A stretch of 64,000 bases of DNA from JAFAGX01 sp035623335 (GTDB taxonomy: Bacteria; Acidobacteriota; Terriglobia; Terriglobales; Acidobacteriaceae): contig DASPTQ010000166.1 of assembly GCA_035623335.1 (NCBI GenBank), positions 45,550 through 109,549 of the forward strand, written 5' to 3'. The position numbers and the translations under genes are program-made. Below, one piece after another: positions 28,530 to 36,783 of this stretch. Position 1 is the stretch's first letter. The number at the start of each line of letters is the position of its first letter. The notes beneath the pieces were generated by a model, which was given only the letters and a program-made list of their open reading frames with translations, was not told the origin of the DNA and did not search any database.

Positions 28530-30940
28530 TTGGCTGCGCGGCGGGCGGGGACGTAGCTGGCCAAGAGTGCCATGGCGAACAGCATGATGGGAACGCCAAA
28601 GAAGGTGATAGGGTCCAAAGGGCTGACTCCATACAGCAAGCTTCGCATGAGTCGGGCCAGCCCAAACGCTGCCGCCAATCCGATCCCCACTCCCACACCG
28701 GCCAGCCAGACGCCATTCCTGACAATCATTCCCGCGATCGCGTCAGGCGCCGCGCCCAGCGCCAGGCGGATGCCCACCTCCCGAGTCCGTTGCGCAACCG
28801 TGTAGGAGATCACCCCAAACAGACCGACGGCCGTCAGCATCAATGCCAGCGCACCGAAGGTCCCAAGAAGAACTGTCTGGAAGCGTGTGTCCGCGATGGA
28901 ATCATCTACATATTCGTCGAGCGTCTTGACGTGCAGAAGAGGCAGATCCTTGTCCAAGGATTGAACCTCTCTTTGCAGGGCAGGCACCGTGGCTTGGGGA
29001 TCGATGACAGTGCGTACGATCACCGACATGGGAGCGAAGGGCAGTTGTGCGTAGGGCACGTAGGATTCTGGAATCGCCGGGGCTGCCAATCCTTCGGCCT
29101 TCACGTCGCCGACCACTCCAACAATCAGGCGCACGCGAGCATCCTCGCTCCCGGTTGCAATATTCGGCCGGATCCGCTTCCCGACCGGATTCTCCCCGGG
29201 GAAAATTTCCTTCGCCAGACTCTGGTTGATAATGACAACCGAGGTCGCCCCTGGAGCATCATCCGGGGGATCGAATTCGCGGCCTCGCAGCAGCGGGATT
29301 CCGACGGCCCGGAAATAATCGTCATCCACCAGGTGCAAAGTTGTAACCGGACGCTCCGACTGCTTCCCAGGCCGACCCTCGACATCGAAGGTGGTCTTAA
29401 CTTCATCGGCCGACAGCGGAAGTGGAAACACGGCGCTGGCAGAACGCACCCCGGGAAGGCTTCGGATGCGAGCCAACAGCTGGCGATAGAATGCGACGCG
29501 TTGCGTCTGTCGATAGCGACTGGGCAGGTCCAGTCCGAAGGTGATCACGTGGTCTTTTGCCAATCCGGGATCGACTCTCCCCAAACCTAGAAGGCTTCGC
29601 AGCAGGAGACCTGCGCCCACCAGCAGCACTACCGCAAGAGCGGTCTCGATGACCACGAAGGTGTCCTTTAGTCGGCTCCGTCTGCGAGTGTCGGTTCCGC
29701 TCCGGCCGCCCTCATTCAGAGAGATAGCTAGTTCCGTCCCGGTCGTATGCAGCGCGGGGATTAACCCAAACAAAAGGCTGGTGAAGACAGCAACTGCTGC
29801 GGTAAAAGCCAAGACCTCGAGGTTGAGGCCGCTTTCGGAAATTCTGGGCATCTCTCCCGGTGCCAGTCTTTTAAGCCACTTGACCGCCCAGTAAGAAAAG
29901 GCCAGCCCGGCTGCTGCGCCGCCGACAGCCAGCAGCATGCTCTCCGTGAGCAACTGCCGCACCACAGCCCACCGTGTGGCCCCTAGTGCCCTACGCACAC
30001 TGATTTCTCTCGTCCGCGCGGCGGCTCTGGCCAACAGCAAATTCGATAAGTTGGCGCAGGCGATGAGCAGAACCAATCCCACCGCGCCGGCAAGAAGCAA
30101 AAGCCCTGTGCCGGTCTCTTCCACCACTTGATCGATTTCCCGAACAATCGCGATTCCTTTGGGCCGATTCTCCGGGTACTGCTTGTTCAAAGCTCCCTGA
30201 ATCTTGCTCATCTCACTCTGAGCTTGCTCGAGCGTGACCTGAGCCTTCAAACGAGCAATAACATCTAGATAGGCATCGCCGCGCTGAGCCGTCACTGGCG
30301 GTGACCCATTGATCGGCTGCGCATCAAGGGCAATCGTGGTCCAGAACTCAACTGGCGTCCGCTCGACCGGAAACTGAAAACCAGGCGGCATTACGCCAGC
30401 GACTGTAAACAGTTGGCCGCTCAAGCTGAGGCTCTGGCCCACAATGTTGGGATCCGACCCAAAGCGATCTTGCCAGAAGCTATGGCTCAAGATGATTGGG
30501 AAGCCGGTGCCAACGGGCTTGTCTTCTTCGGAATTGAAATCTCTTCCCAGTATCGGAGCAACGCCCAACAGCGAAAGCGTATTCGCGGAAACGACGGCTC
30601 CGGTCACCTGGATGGGCTCGGCTCTCCCGGTAAGGGTGAAATCATCTACGCGAAAGGCCGAGAGGCCCTCGAAAACGTGGTTCTGGGATCTCCAGTCCAG
30701 AAATTCCGGATAGGAGACATTGATGTCGTCCCGCCGGTCGGGCTCGGTTGTGTTCACCGCCACTAACCGGCGGGGATCGTGAAATGGAAGAGGTCGCAGC
30801 AAAACCGCATTCACCACACTAAAAATCGCGCTGTTGGCCCCAATCCCGAGCGCCAGCGTTAAGACTGCGACTAGAGTAAAGCCCGGGCTTTTGCGCAGCA
30901 TGCGTAAGCCAAAGCAGAAGTCTTCGAAGAGTCCGTTCAT
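28496..30940 (-). CDS. MacB-type ABC permease (ADOP type), copy D
   Basis: I placed the start at the ATG at 30940, which has GAGGAG 13 bases upstream; the frame continues 20 codons further up into copy C. From there the protein has 814 residues and begins MNGLFEDFCFGLRMLRKSPG. The FtsX units are near 270-350 (LLLLAGAVGLVLLIACANLS) and 690-814 (RTREVGIRLALGAAPDAIAG). The last 34 bases, encoding the VDPMVALRYE end and stop, are identical to those of copy C, marking a recent shared origin or gene conversion. Confidence 0.92.
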   Translation of the reverse strand: MNGLFEDFCFGLRMLRKSPGFTLVAVLTLALGIGANSAIFSVVNAVLLRPLPFHDPRRLVAVNTTEPDRRDDINVSYPEFLDWRSQNHVFEGLSAFRVDDFTLTGRAEPIQVTGAVVSANTLSLLGVAPILGRDFNSEEDKPVGTGFPIILSHSFWQDRFGSDPNIVGQSLSLSGQLFTVAGVMPPGFQFPVERTPVEFWTTIALDAQPINGSPPVTAQRGDAYLDVIARLKAQVTLEQAQSEMSKIQGALNKQYPENRPKGIAIVREIDQVVEETGTGLLLLAGAVGLVLLIACANLSNLLLARAAARTREISVRRALGATRWAVVRQLLTESMLLAVGGAAAGLAFSYWAVKWLKRLAPGEMPRISESGLNLEVLAFTAAVAVFTSLLFGLIPALHTTGTELAISLNEGGRSGTDTRRRSRLKDTFVVIETALAVVLLVGAGLLLRSLLGLGRVDPGLAKDHVITFGLDLPSRYRQTQRVAFYRQLLARIRSLPGVRSASAVFPLPLSADEVKTTFDVEGRPGKQSERPVTTLHLVDDDYFRAVGIPLLRGREFDPPDDAPGATSVVIINQSLAKEIFPGENPVGKRIRPNIATGSEDARVRLIVGVVGDVKAEGLAAPAIPESYVPYAQLPFAPMSVIVRTVIDPQATVPALQREVQSLDKDLPLLHVKTLDEYVDDSIADTRFQTVLLGTFGALALMLTAVGLFGVISYTVAQRTREVGIRLALGAAPDAIAGMIVRNGVWLAGVGVGIGLAAAFGLARLMRSLLYGVSPLDPITFFGVPIMLFAMALLASYVPARRAAKVDPMVALRYE

Positions 30941-30956
30941 GGCGGTTGAAATCTCC

Positions 30957-30990
30957 TCACTCGTACCGCAATGCCACCATGGGATCGACC
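30957..30990 (-). repeat. 34-bp perfect direct repeat, copy 2 (end of permease C)
   Basis: Identical to 28496-28529. A diverged version of the same segment occurs at the end of copy A from 36784 (several mismatches) and at the end of the relic near 39305. Confidence 0.85.
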
Positions 30991-33413
30991 CGGGAGGCAT
31001 GGCGTGCTGGGAAATAGCTTGCCGAGAGCGCCACCAGCACTAGCATGGCGGAAACGGCCGCGAATAGCAGCGGATCCGTTGGGCGCACGTCGAACAGCAA
31101 CTGCCAGCGCATTTGCAATGGCAGGGTGGCGAAAAGGCTGGTGATTGCCAAGGCGCCGAGCAAGCCCGCCGCTACTCCAGTCACCGCCAACAGCAGGCTT
31201 TGTCGCACAACTAGCCGAGCCACATTCCCGTGGCTTGCTCCGAGCGCTACGCGGATACCGATCTCACGTGTTCTCTGCGAAACCGCATATGCGATCACGC
31301 CGTAAATCCCAACCGCAGCCAGAGCCAGAGCCAGGAGAGCAAATCCGCCGAGCAACCATGTGATCGCCCGCCCCTGTCTCACCGGGCCGGCCACGACTTC
31401 TTTCATGGTGGTAACCTCGGACACTGGTACACCCTTGTCTAGAGCCGCGACCTCACGACGGATTGCGGAAGTAACCGCCAGGGGATCGCCGGAGGTGCGG
31501 ACCAGGATGTGACGCGGCGAAATCAACCACGGATATTGCGTGTAGGGCAGGTACATTTCAGGTACAAAAGGTGCATACTGGCCCTGGCTTCGAACATTTC
31601 CGGCGACCCCAACAACCGTGAACCAGGGTAAGCTCTGGTCGTTGGCGTCCGCACTGGGCTTCAGGCGCTTCCCGATCGGATCCTGGCCGGACCAGTACTT
31701 CTCAGCCAGCGAATGGCTGACGATGACCACAGGCCGCGAGGCTGGGGTATCCGCATCCGTAAATGGGCGGCCTTCGAGCAGAGGGATTTGCAGGGTTCGG
31801 AAATAGCGCGGACCAATGACTACGTAGTTGGCATCGGGTACTTCCCCCGCAGCAGGATTAGGATTATCGGCAGTTAGGAAATTCCAGCCCGCCCAGTCGC
31901 CCATGGCTACGCCACGAGAAATGGTGGCGGCTTCCACACCCGGCAGCACTTCGATGCGGCCAAGCAACCGCTGGAAGAATTCAACTTGGCGCTGAGGCGC
32001 ACTATACTGCGGCCCCTGAAGAGGCACCTTCAAGCTCAGCACATTTTCCGGATTGAAACCAAGCTCAACTCGTTGAAGATGCGCCAGAGCCTTGATCATG
32101 AAGCCAGCCCCAGCCAGCAGCGCCAAGGCCAGTCCAAACTCGCCAACCACGAGAAAATCCCGCAACCTCCGCTTCTTTCGACCACCACTCGAGGCGCGTC
32201 CGCTCTCCTTCAACGATTCATGCAGGTTCGGCTTGGATGCAGCGAGCGCCGGGACCAAGCCGAACAGAATTCCCGTTCCGAGGGCAACCGCCAAAGTGAA
32301 CAGCAGCACCTGGGCGCTGATGCCGGCACTCTCTCCCAGCCAGGTATCGGGAAACTGTCGAATCAGGATTTCCGATCCCCCAGCCGCCAAGGCCAAACCG
32401 GCGATCGCTCCCAAGATGGAAAGCAGCATGCTTTCGACTAGAAATTGGCACACAATCCCTGCGCGAGTCGCGCCGAGCGCGGTACGGACGGCTGTTTCTT
32501 TCTCCCGGTCCGCCACCCGGACCAGAAAGAGATTTGCCACGTTCGCGCAGGCAATGAGCAAAACCAGGCCTACGGCTCCTAGTAACAGCAAAAGCGCAGG
32601 CCGACTGTACTCGACCAGTTGATCATGCAGGCGTACCAAGGCTACGCCCCAACCCCTTGACTCCGGATAGTGCAGTTCAAGCCGGCGGGCAATCGTGTCC
32701 ATTTCCGCCTGCGCCTGCTCCAGGGTTATTCCATGTCTGAGCCGAGCGATCACATGATAGTCATGAAATTCCCGCCCCCCTCCGAACGGCTCGATGCCTG
32801 AGATCCAGAGCTGGGCGTGCGGTGCGGAGGCCGCGGTCGAAATCGCGTCGTCGAAGGTGGCAGGCAAGACGCCAACGACGGGATAGGGTTCTCCGTTCAA
32901 CGAAATACTTTTGCCTACGAGTGCAGGGTCCCCTCCATAATGCTCCTGCCATAGCCCATAGCTGACAACGACCGCGGCCTTTTCTCTTTGCTCCTCGTCA
33001 GGAAGAAACAGGCGCCCACGGAGAGGCTGTACACCCAGGACAGAGAACAGATTGGTGGTCACCCACGCACCGGCAACCTCTTCCGGCTCAGCATCTCCGC
33101 TCAAATTGAAAAAGTGTGATTCGAAAGCCCCTAAATCGGTGAATACGTGATTTTGCCTCTTCCAATCGAGGAAGTTTGCTCCCGAAACAATGTTCTCGAA
33201 CCACCCGCGATGGGGATTCTGCTCCCAAACCATGACCAGCCGGCCCGGGTCTTGGTAGGACAACGGTCGCAAAAGCACAGAATGGACGACGCTGAAGATG
33301 GCTGTGTTCGCCCCGATTCCGAGGGCCAGCGTCACAACCGCCACGGCAGTGAACCCCGGGTTCTTGCACAGCATGCGGAATCCGTAGCGCAGGTCTTCGA
33401 GCAAGGCTCCCAT
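30957..33413 (-). CDS. MacB-type ABC permease (ADOP type), copy C
   Basis: The 818-residue protein begins MGALLEDLRYGFRMLCKNPG and lies 3 bases after the second ABC ATPase gene (33417), so it is probably co-translated with it. The first FtsX unit is near 270-355 (LLLLLGAVGLVLLIACANVA), the second near 695-818 with RTREIGIRVALGASHGNVAR. The C-terminus is RHASRVDPMVALRYE. The direct junction with ATPase 2 makes this copy its most likely cognate permease. Confidence 0.92.
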   Translation of the reverse strand: MGALLEDLRYGFRMLCKNPGFTAVAVVTLALGIGANTAIFSVVHSVLLRPLSYQDPGRLVMVWEQNPHRGWFENIVSGANFLDWKRQNHVFTDLGAFESHFFNLSGDAEPEEVAGAWVTTNLFSVLGVQPLRGRLFLPDEEQREKAAVVVSYGLWQEHYGGDPALVGKSISLNGEPYPVVGVLPATFDDAISTAASAPHAQLWISGIEPFGGGREFHDYHVIARLRHGITLEQAQAEMDTIARRLELHYPESRGWGVALVRLHDQLVEYSRPALLLLLGAVGLVLLIACANVANLFLVRVADREKETAVRTALGATRAGIVCQFLVESMLLSILGAIAGLALAAGGSEILIRQFPDTWLGESAGISAQVLLFTLAVALGTGILFGLVPALAASKPNLHESLKESGRASSGGRKKRRLRDFLVVGEFGLALALLAGAGFMIKALAHLQRVELGFNPENVLSLKVPLQGPQYSAPQRQVEFFQRLLGRIEVLPGVEAATISRGVAMGDWAGWNFLTADNPNPAAGEVPDANYVVIGPRYFRTLQIPLLEGRPFTDADTPASRPVVIVSHSLAEKYWSGQDPIGKRLKPSADANDQSLPWFTVVGVAGNVRSQGQYAPFVPEMYLPYTQYPWLISPRHILVRTSGDPLAVTSAIRREVAALDKGVPVSEVTTMKEVVAGPVRQGRAITWLLGGFALLALALAAVGIYGVIAYAVSQRTREIGIRVALGASHGNVARLVVRQSLLLAVTGVAAGLLGALAITSLFATLPLQMRWQLLFDVRPTDPLLFAAVSAMLVLVALSASYFPARHASRVDPMVALRYE

Positions 33414-33416
33414 CCC

Positions 33417-34124
33417 TCATCTCGCAACTGCCGCAGGGTTCGTGTTCTGCGGATTCGCCGGATCGTTGGTGATCCAGCCGTCAAACAACTGAATCGTGCG
33501 GTGCCCGTAAGAGGCGTTCATATCCGAGTGCGTAACCTGAATGATGGTCGTGCCCTGATCATTCAGCTTCTTGAACAGTTCCATGATCTCTTTGGCCTGG
33601 CTGGAGTGCAGATTTCCCGTGGGTTCGTCGGCAAGAATCAGTTTCGGATTCCCTACCACGGCCCGGGCAACTCCCACCAACTGTTGCTGGCCTCCGGAAA
33701 GCTGGCTCGGGAACAAGTCCTTCTTGCCCACGATCTGAAAGCGATCGAGAATTTCCGCCACCATGCTGGCGCGCTGCGAGCGGGAAATATTCCGGTAAGA
33801 AAGCGGGACGTCGAGGTTCTCGTAGACCGTGAGGTTGTCGAGCAGGTGATAGCTCTGAAAAACAAAACCGATGTATTTCCGGTTGAGGTCGGCGCGCTTC
33901 TTGCGGTCGAGCTTGTGGACCGCCTGATCGAAAAGGTAATACTCTCCCGCCCAGCTATCATCGAGCATGCCGATAATGCTGAGCAGGGTCGACTTCCCTG
34001 ACCCGGATGGCCCCATCACGGTGACGAACTCGCCCTCCCGAATATCCATCTGGATGCGGCGTAGGACATACGTCACGCCCGCTCCGGTTTTGTACGTTCG
34101 TTCTACATTGCGTAGCTGAATCAT
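33417..34124 (-). CDS. MacB/LolD-type ABC transporter ATP-binding protein (ATPase 2)
   Basis: The 235-residue cytoplasmic ATPase has Walker A GPSGSGKS at 38-45, a Q-loop Gln in FVFQSYHLL, signature LSGGQQQ at 142-148, Walker B LILADEP and the switch His in QVTHSD. Two features differ from ATPase 1 (39611): Leu replaces Arg directly after the signature (LSGGQQQLV), and the D-loop reads GNLHS, with His173 in place of the usual Asp. It should still bind ATP. A 198-base gap separates it from permease B upstream, enough for an internal promoter. Permease C follows after 3 bases. Confidence 0.93.
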   Translation of the reverse strand: MIQLRNVERTYKTGAGVTYVLRRIQMDIREGEFVTVMGPSGSGKSTLLSIIGMLDDSWAGEYYLFDQAVHKLDRKKRADLNRKYIGFVFQSYHLLDNLTVYENLDVPLSYRNISRSQRASMVAEILDRFQIVGKKDLFPSQLSGGQQQLVGVARAVVGNPKLILADEPTGNLHSSQAKEIMELFKKLNDQGTTIIQVTHSDMNASYGHRTIQLFDGWITNDPANPQNTNPAAVAR

Positions 34125-34322
34125 GGGTCACTCCATCGAAACTCTTGCCAGCTGACCGATTTACTTGGCCGTATCCACGTCCGTTAAAAAACGCGGTTCC
34201 CAAAAGGGAGAACTCGGCGTTCATCCTTCTCCTTGCTGTTGAGATCTCGCGAATGACGAGGTTCAGCTCCCAACCTGTGCCGTAGCGCTGTGGACCGCAC
34301 GTCTTGCCAAAGGGTGTCCATC

Positions 34323-36782
34323 TCACTCGCACCTCAACGCATTGATGGGATCCACTTTGGTGGCTCGTCGCGCGGGAATGTAGCAAGCACAAAGGGCAAC
34401 GAATGTGAGTGCCGCGGCTACCGAGAGATACGTCCAAGGGTCGGTGGCGCTTACCGCCAGAAAACTCTTCAGCACGTGCGCACTGGCGAACGCCGCACCC
34501 ATGCCTAAGATCAGGCCGATGCTCACGATCAGGAGTCCCTGCCGGAAGACCATCTTCAAAATATCGATTGGCTGGGCCCCTACCGCCATGCGTACGCCAA
34601 TTTCATGGGTCCGCTGGCTGGCAGAATAGGAGATGACACCATAAACACCCACGACCGCCAGAACCAGGCCCAGGAGCCCCAGCGATGCCGCCAAGCCGGC
34701 GCCGATTTGAAACAACAACAACCCATTCAAGGTGTCGATGGCCTGGGTCATCGTCTGGACATCGAAGACCGGCATGGACGGGGCGAGGGATTCAATGAGG
34801 CTTTCGATTTGCGGAATCATGGCTTCGGCCGCGACTGTGGTGCGCACTTGCAGGATGGCTAACGAGTTCGTCTGATAGTGTTGTGCAACCGGGACAAAGA
34901 GATAAGGAGTAATGTCTCCGGTGATGCTCTGGAAGCGCGCATCTTGGATCACGCCGATGACTTCGATGGCATGCTGAGGTTCGCTACCCAGCTTGAAATG
35001 CCGACCGATGGGGTCCTGATTCGGCCAGAAGCGCTTGACCATCTCTTGGTTCACCACGGCAACGAACGGGGCTTCCTCGGCATCGCTCTCATTGATCATG
35101 CGACCCCGGACTAAGGGAATTTTCATGGTCGGCAGATAGTCGGAGGAGACCGCGCTGTAGCTGACGATAGGTTTCGGCTGCCCAGCCGGCGGCTCATAGC
35201 CGTCGATCTCGGGAGTATCGGAACCACCGATGTATCCCATGGGGACGCTAGATGCCGTACTAGCCGATTGGACCCCGGGTATGGCGCGCACTCGGGTTAG
35301 CAGATTTCGATAGAAGGCACGACCTTGTTCCTCGCTGTATCCGATTTCCATGGGATCCATGCTGAAATTGATGATCCCCGACGGTTCGAAGCCGAGATTG
35401 CTGTGCTGCGCTTTGCCCAGACTGCGGGTGAATAGCATGGCAATGATGAGAAGCATCAGCGAGCCACCCACCTGAAGGATTACCAGCCCATCGCGCAACC
35501 GATGCCGGCCGGATATAATTCCTCGTCCCGCCTCGTGCAAAACCATACCCAAATTCTGGCGCGAGGCGCGAACGGCTGGGACCAAACCCACAAGAACTCC
35601 CGTGGCCAAGGCAATGGCCAGAGCGAAAGTAAACAGGCGCCAATCGAAGCTGAAATTGAGTCGCACCGGAACGTCGATATGCAGAGGGACGGAACTGAGA
35701 TACGAGCTTGCCCACCATCCGATCATCAGTCCCACGGCGCCGCCTGCCAGGGCCAATACCAGGCTTTCCGTCACCAATTGCCGGATCAGGCGGACGCGCG
35801 CAGCCCCTAAGGCTGCGCGAACGGCCATTTCGCGGGCCCGCACCGTGGCCCGCACCAGCAGGATGTTGGCCACATTCCCACAAGCCAACAGAAGCACCAG
35901 GGCGGCCAGTCCCAGGAACAGTCCTGACACCATTGGGATGGTGTTCGAGGGATCGGGACTGGGTCGGGAACGCAGTTCGGGGAAAATGCGTATGCTGCGG
36001 TCCTTGCCCGTGTCGGGGTATTGTTGGGCAAGACGTTGTCCGACTACATCGAGCGATGCTTGTGCGTGCTTTAGAGTCACTCCCGGGCGCAGGCGCCCAT
36101 ATAAGAAGACATTTCGAACTTGGCGATTGCTCATGAAGTCGCCCGGGGCACCGTCGATGGCTGCCATGCTAAGCGGCAGGTACGCCTCAAAGCTCACCAA
36201 GGAGTTAATCCCGTCGAACCCCTGAGGGGCGACACCCACGATGGTCACTGGCCAACCGTTGACGGTGACCTTTTTCCCCACAATTTCCGGATCACTGCCA
36301 AAACGCGTTTCCCAGTAGGAATAGGTAAGAACCATCACTGGGTCGGCCCCCATCACTTCGCCTTCCGAAGGCAGAATGAATCGGCCCAAGGCCGGCTGGA
36401 TGCCGAGCATAGAAAAGAAATTTCCGCTGACATAGTTGGTCAGAATGCGATCTGTTTTGCCATAGGCGTTGAGACCATCCATGCCAAGCTGGTAGGCGAG
36501 CAGGTTCGAGAAGACTTCGGGAGTTTGGTTGCGCAGATCGCGGTACTCGGCAACCGAGAAGACACTGTTGTTGGCGCCGTCCTTGGCGACCTGCGATAGA
36601 ACCGTGATCTGGCCAGGGTTCTGGACCGGCAACGGCCGCAAAAGGAACGAGTCCACCATGCTGAAGATGGTCGTGTTGGCCCCAATTCCCAAGGCGAGCG
36701 TGATCACCGCGATAGCGGTGAATCCCGGCGACTTTCGCAACATCCGCAAACCATACCGAATATCCTGCAGCAAGGTTTCCAT
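34323..36782 (-). CDS. MacB-type ABC permease (ADOP type), copy B
   Basis: The 819-residue protein begins METLLQDIRYGLRMLRKSPG, matching copy F almost residue for residue over its first 20 positions. The first FtsX unit is near 275-360 (LAALVLLLACGNVANILLVRA, with AREMAVRAALGAARVRLIRQ), the second near 690-819 (RTHEIGVRMAVGAQPIDILK). It ends RRATKVDPINALRCE, a variant of the family terminus. Its ATG lies 1 base after the stop of copy A. Confidence 0.92.
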   Translation of the reverse strand: METLLQDIRYGLRMLRKSPGFTAIAVITLALGIGANTTIFSMVDSFLLRPLPVQNPGQITVLSQVAKDGANNSVFSVAEYRDLRNQTPEVFSNLLAYQLGMDGLNAYGKTDRILTNYVSGNFFSMLGIQPALGRFILPSEGEVMGADPVMVLTYSYWETRFGSDPEIVGKKVTVNGWPVTIVGVAPQGFDGINSLVSFEAYLPLSMAAIDGAPGDFMSNRQVRNVFLYGRLRPGVTLKHAQASLDVVGQRLAQQYPDTGKDRSIRIFPELRSRPSPDPSNTIPMVSGLFLGLAALVLLLACGNVANILLVRATVRAREMAVRAALGAARVRLIRQLVTESLVLALAGGAVGLMIGWWASSYLSSVPLHIDVPVRLNFSFDWRLFTFALAIALATGVLVGLVPAVRASRQNLGMVLHEAGRGIISGRHRLRDGLVILQVGGSLMLLIIAMLFTRSLGKAQHSNLGFEPSGIINFSMDPMEIGYSEEQGRAFYRNLLTRVRAIPGVQSASTASSVPMGYIGGSDTPEIDGYEPPAGQPKPIVSYSAVSSDYLPTMKIPLVRGRMINESDAEEAPFVAVVNQEMVKRFWPNQDPIGRHFKLGSEPQHAIEVIGVIQDARFQSITGDITPYLFVPVAQHYQTNSLAILQVRTTVAAEAMIPQIESLIESLAPSMPVFDVQTMTQAIDTLNGLLLFQIGAGLAASLGLLGLVLAVVGVYGVISYSASQRTHEIGVRMAVGAQPIDILKMVFRQGLLIVSIGLILGMGAAFASAHVLKSFLAVSATDPWTYLSVAAALTFVALCACYIPARRATKVDPINALRCE

Positions 36783-36783
36783 G

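Noticed and set aside
27668..29590. Long antisense open frames (about 200-420 codons) opposite permeases D and E on the plus strand
   Set aside because: They lie exactly opposite clear permease genes, have no ribosome binding site and show skewed composition (many Arg, His, Gly, Gln) typical of antisense frames in GC-rich DNA.
34125..34322. Possible permease relic or promoter between permease B and ATPase 2
   Set aside because: No permease end motifs and no convincing -35/-10 or -24/-12 boxes; only the length of the gap suggests a promoter.
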